54,299 nt of DNA, taken from Candidatus Eisenbacteria bacterium. Lineage in GTDB: Bacteria; Eisenbacteria; RBG-16-71-46; SZUA-252. Positions 53,422 through 54,299 of this stretch are shown piece after piece. Each line of letters begins with the position of its first letter. Positions within the stretch are counted from its first letter, which is position 1. The stretch spans positions 1 through 54,299 of the forward strand of contig VBOW01000024.1 of NCBI GenBank assembly GCA_005893275.1. Reading direction: 5' to 3'. Position numbers and translations under genes: made by a program. A model generated the notes under the pieces. That model ran no database searches and had not been told where the DNA came from. It saw nothing but the letters and a program-made list of their open reading frames with translations.

Positions 53422-54299
53422 ATGTATGCCCGAATTCCGGTCGCCCTGGCTATTCTTTTGCTCTTCATCCTCGCAGGGGCCACGAATTCGGAAGCAGCAC
53501 CGTCCGCCGCGGATCGAGCAAACGAGGTCACGCTCGCGCAGAGTCCCTCGGAGCGCGCGCGAGCCGTGAGCGCCCCGGTCCTGTTCGCGCCCGCGCCGAT
53601 GTCCGTTCCGCAAGGGACGACCGCGGACCAGTACCTCTACGCGACGGACGGGGACGGAGACCCGATCACCTTTTCCAAGACCTTCGGCCCGTCCTACATG
53701 ACCGTAACCACGATCTATCCGAGCCACGGCTACGCCACGGGAAACGTGCACCTCGCGCCCTCCTTCGATGACGTGGGCACGGCAACCGGGGGGATCGCGG
53801 CGAGCGACGGGTCCTCCACCTCTACCGCGACGCTGGACATCACGGTGACCCCCAACAGGGCGCCGATCCTGGACCAGCCGTCCCCGATGAGCGGAGGGGC
53901 GGGCCAGACGATCGAGCAGACCCTGACCGCGAGCGATCCCGACCGGAATCTCCTCTCCTTTTCCAAGGTATCCGGCCCCGCGTATATGTCGGTCCAGACG
54001 CTCGAAGCCTCGCCGAGCGGGGCGACGGGTCTCGTTCGTCTGTCCCCTAGCGCCTCGGATATTGGATCGAGCACGGGGACGGTGGGGGTAAGCGACGGAA
54101 TACTGATGGATCAGAAGTCGTTCTCGATCGCGATCCGGACGAACACGGCTCCGCAGATCGAGTCCATCGACACGCTCTTCGTGACCCCGGGGTCGACCGT
54201 CGACCGTTCGGTATTCGCGAGCGACGCGGACGGAGACCCGATCACCTTTTCCAAGGTCTTCGGTCCCGCCTGGATGACCGTTTCCACGGCGAGTCCGGG
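53422..54299 (+). CDS. Secreted cadherin/Ig-like repeat protein, 3' end outside window
   Basis: The first 292 residues are present. GGGAGGG seven bases before the ATG at 53422 and a signal peptide (A-L-A-I-L-L-L-F-I-L-A-G) set the start. After about residue 60 come beta-sandwich modules with period 96 residues, each with A-S-D-x-D-x-x-x-x-x-F-S-K and a G-P-x-x-M-T-V stretch, as in bacterial cadherin-like or 'tandem-95' adhesins. Probably a large surface or secreted protein. Confidence 0.82.
   Translation, partial: MYARIPVALAILLLFILAGATNSEAAPSAADRANEVTLAQSPSERARAVSAPVLFAPAPMSVPQGTTADQYLYATDGDGDPITFSKTFGPSYMTVTTIYPSHGYATGNVHLAPSFDDVGTATGGIAASDGSSTSTATLDITVTPNRAPILDQPSPMSGGAGQTIEQTLTASDPDRNLLSFSKVSGPAYMSVQTLEASPSGATGLVRLSPSASDIGSSTGTVGVSDGILMDQKSFSIAIRTNTAPQIESIDTLFVTPGSTVDRSVFASDADGDPITFSKVFGPAWMTVSTASP
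53653..54255 (+). repeat. 288 bp coding repeats
   Basis: TTTTCCAAG recurs at an exact 288-base step (ending 53679, 53967, 54255). Units 1 and 3 share a perfect 27-base stretch at 53653-53679 and 54229-54255, while unit 2 has diverged, suggesting a two-module duplication. Confidence 0.8.

Overview
This 54.3 kb window is a gene-dense, GC-rich bacterial chromosome segment. About fifty protein genes are packed with short gaps. At least fourteen gene pairs share a four-base ATGA or GTGA stop/start overlap. C-terminal FlgD-like or Por-type sorting domains occur on secreted proteins, and there is an OmpA protein with thrombospondin type 3 repeats, an Sdh of the C-A-B type and a leucine-degradation cluster. 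This suggests a free-living aerobic Gram-negative of the FCB group, possibly Candidatus Eisenbacteria. That placement is inference from protein style; there is no rRNA. I saw no tRNA, rRNA, CRISPR array, insertion sequence or phage gene.

0-9 kb. The end of a thioredoxin-fold DUF255 gene is coupled to a DtxR/MntR-type regulator. Divergent from it is a cupredoxin, two-domain multicopper oxidase and ZIP transporter operon. The shared promoter carries two tandem DtxR-like operators 21 bp apart. This resembles a bacterial analogue of the Fet3/Ftr1 logic (copper oxidase plus metal permease) and is the most interesting system here. An ABC-2 exporter and an ECF sigma/anti-sigma pair follow.

8.7-22.5 kb. 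An M20 peptidase, a lectin-fold protein and a Cas4-like/DEDD double nuclease (DUF2779) come first. A prolyl oligopeptidase, PdxH and two membrane proteins follow. Next is a divergent DUF4331 / DUF4198-HupE set that looks metal-related, then an exported protein with a C2H2-like zinc knuckle behind a hairpin leader.

22.8-38.3 kb. sdhCAB is followed by a PQQ-type sugar dehydrogenase lipoprotein. A rhodanese-KirBac-MsrB operon, an acetyltransferase and an EamA permease come next, then an orphan PaaA/BoxB-type diiron protein with a second acetyltransferase. The stretch ends with OmpA-TSP3, an M43 metalloprotease, a TPR protein and a CPA2 antiporter.

38.3-54.3 kb. A leucine-degradation operon (mccB, AUH-type hydratase, biotin carboxylase, separate biotin carrier half, HMG-CoA lyase) is followed by a GAF histidine-kinase-like protein whose phospho-acceptor His is Asn. 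A site-2 protease, a glycine-zipper lipoprotein and an S9 peptidase come next. The S9 gene ends an operon of CDGSH protein, BaeRF3-type release-factor-like protein, PncB and PncA. The window closes with a helically phased TTCG array upstream of a truncated secreted repeat protein with 96-residue modules.
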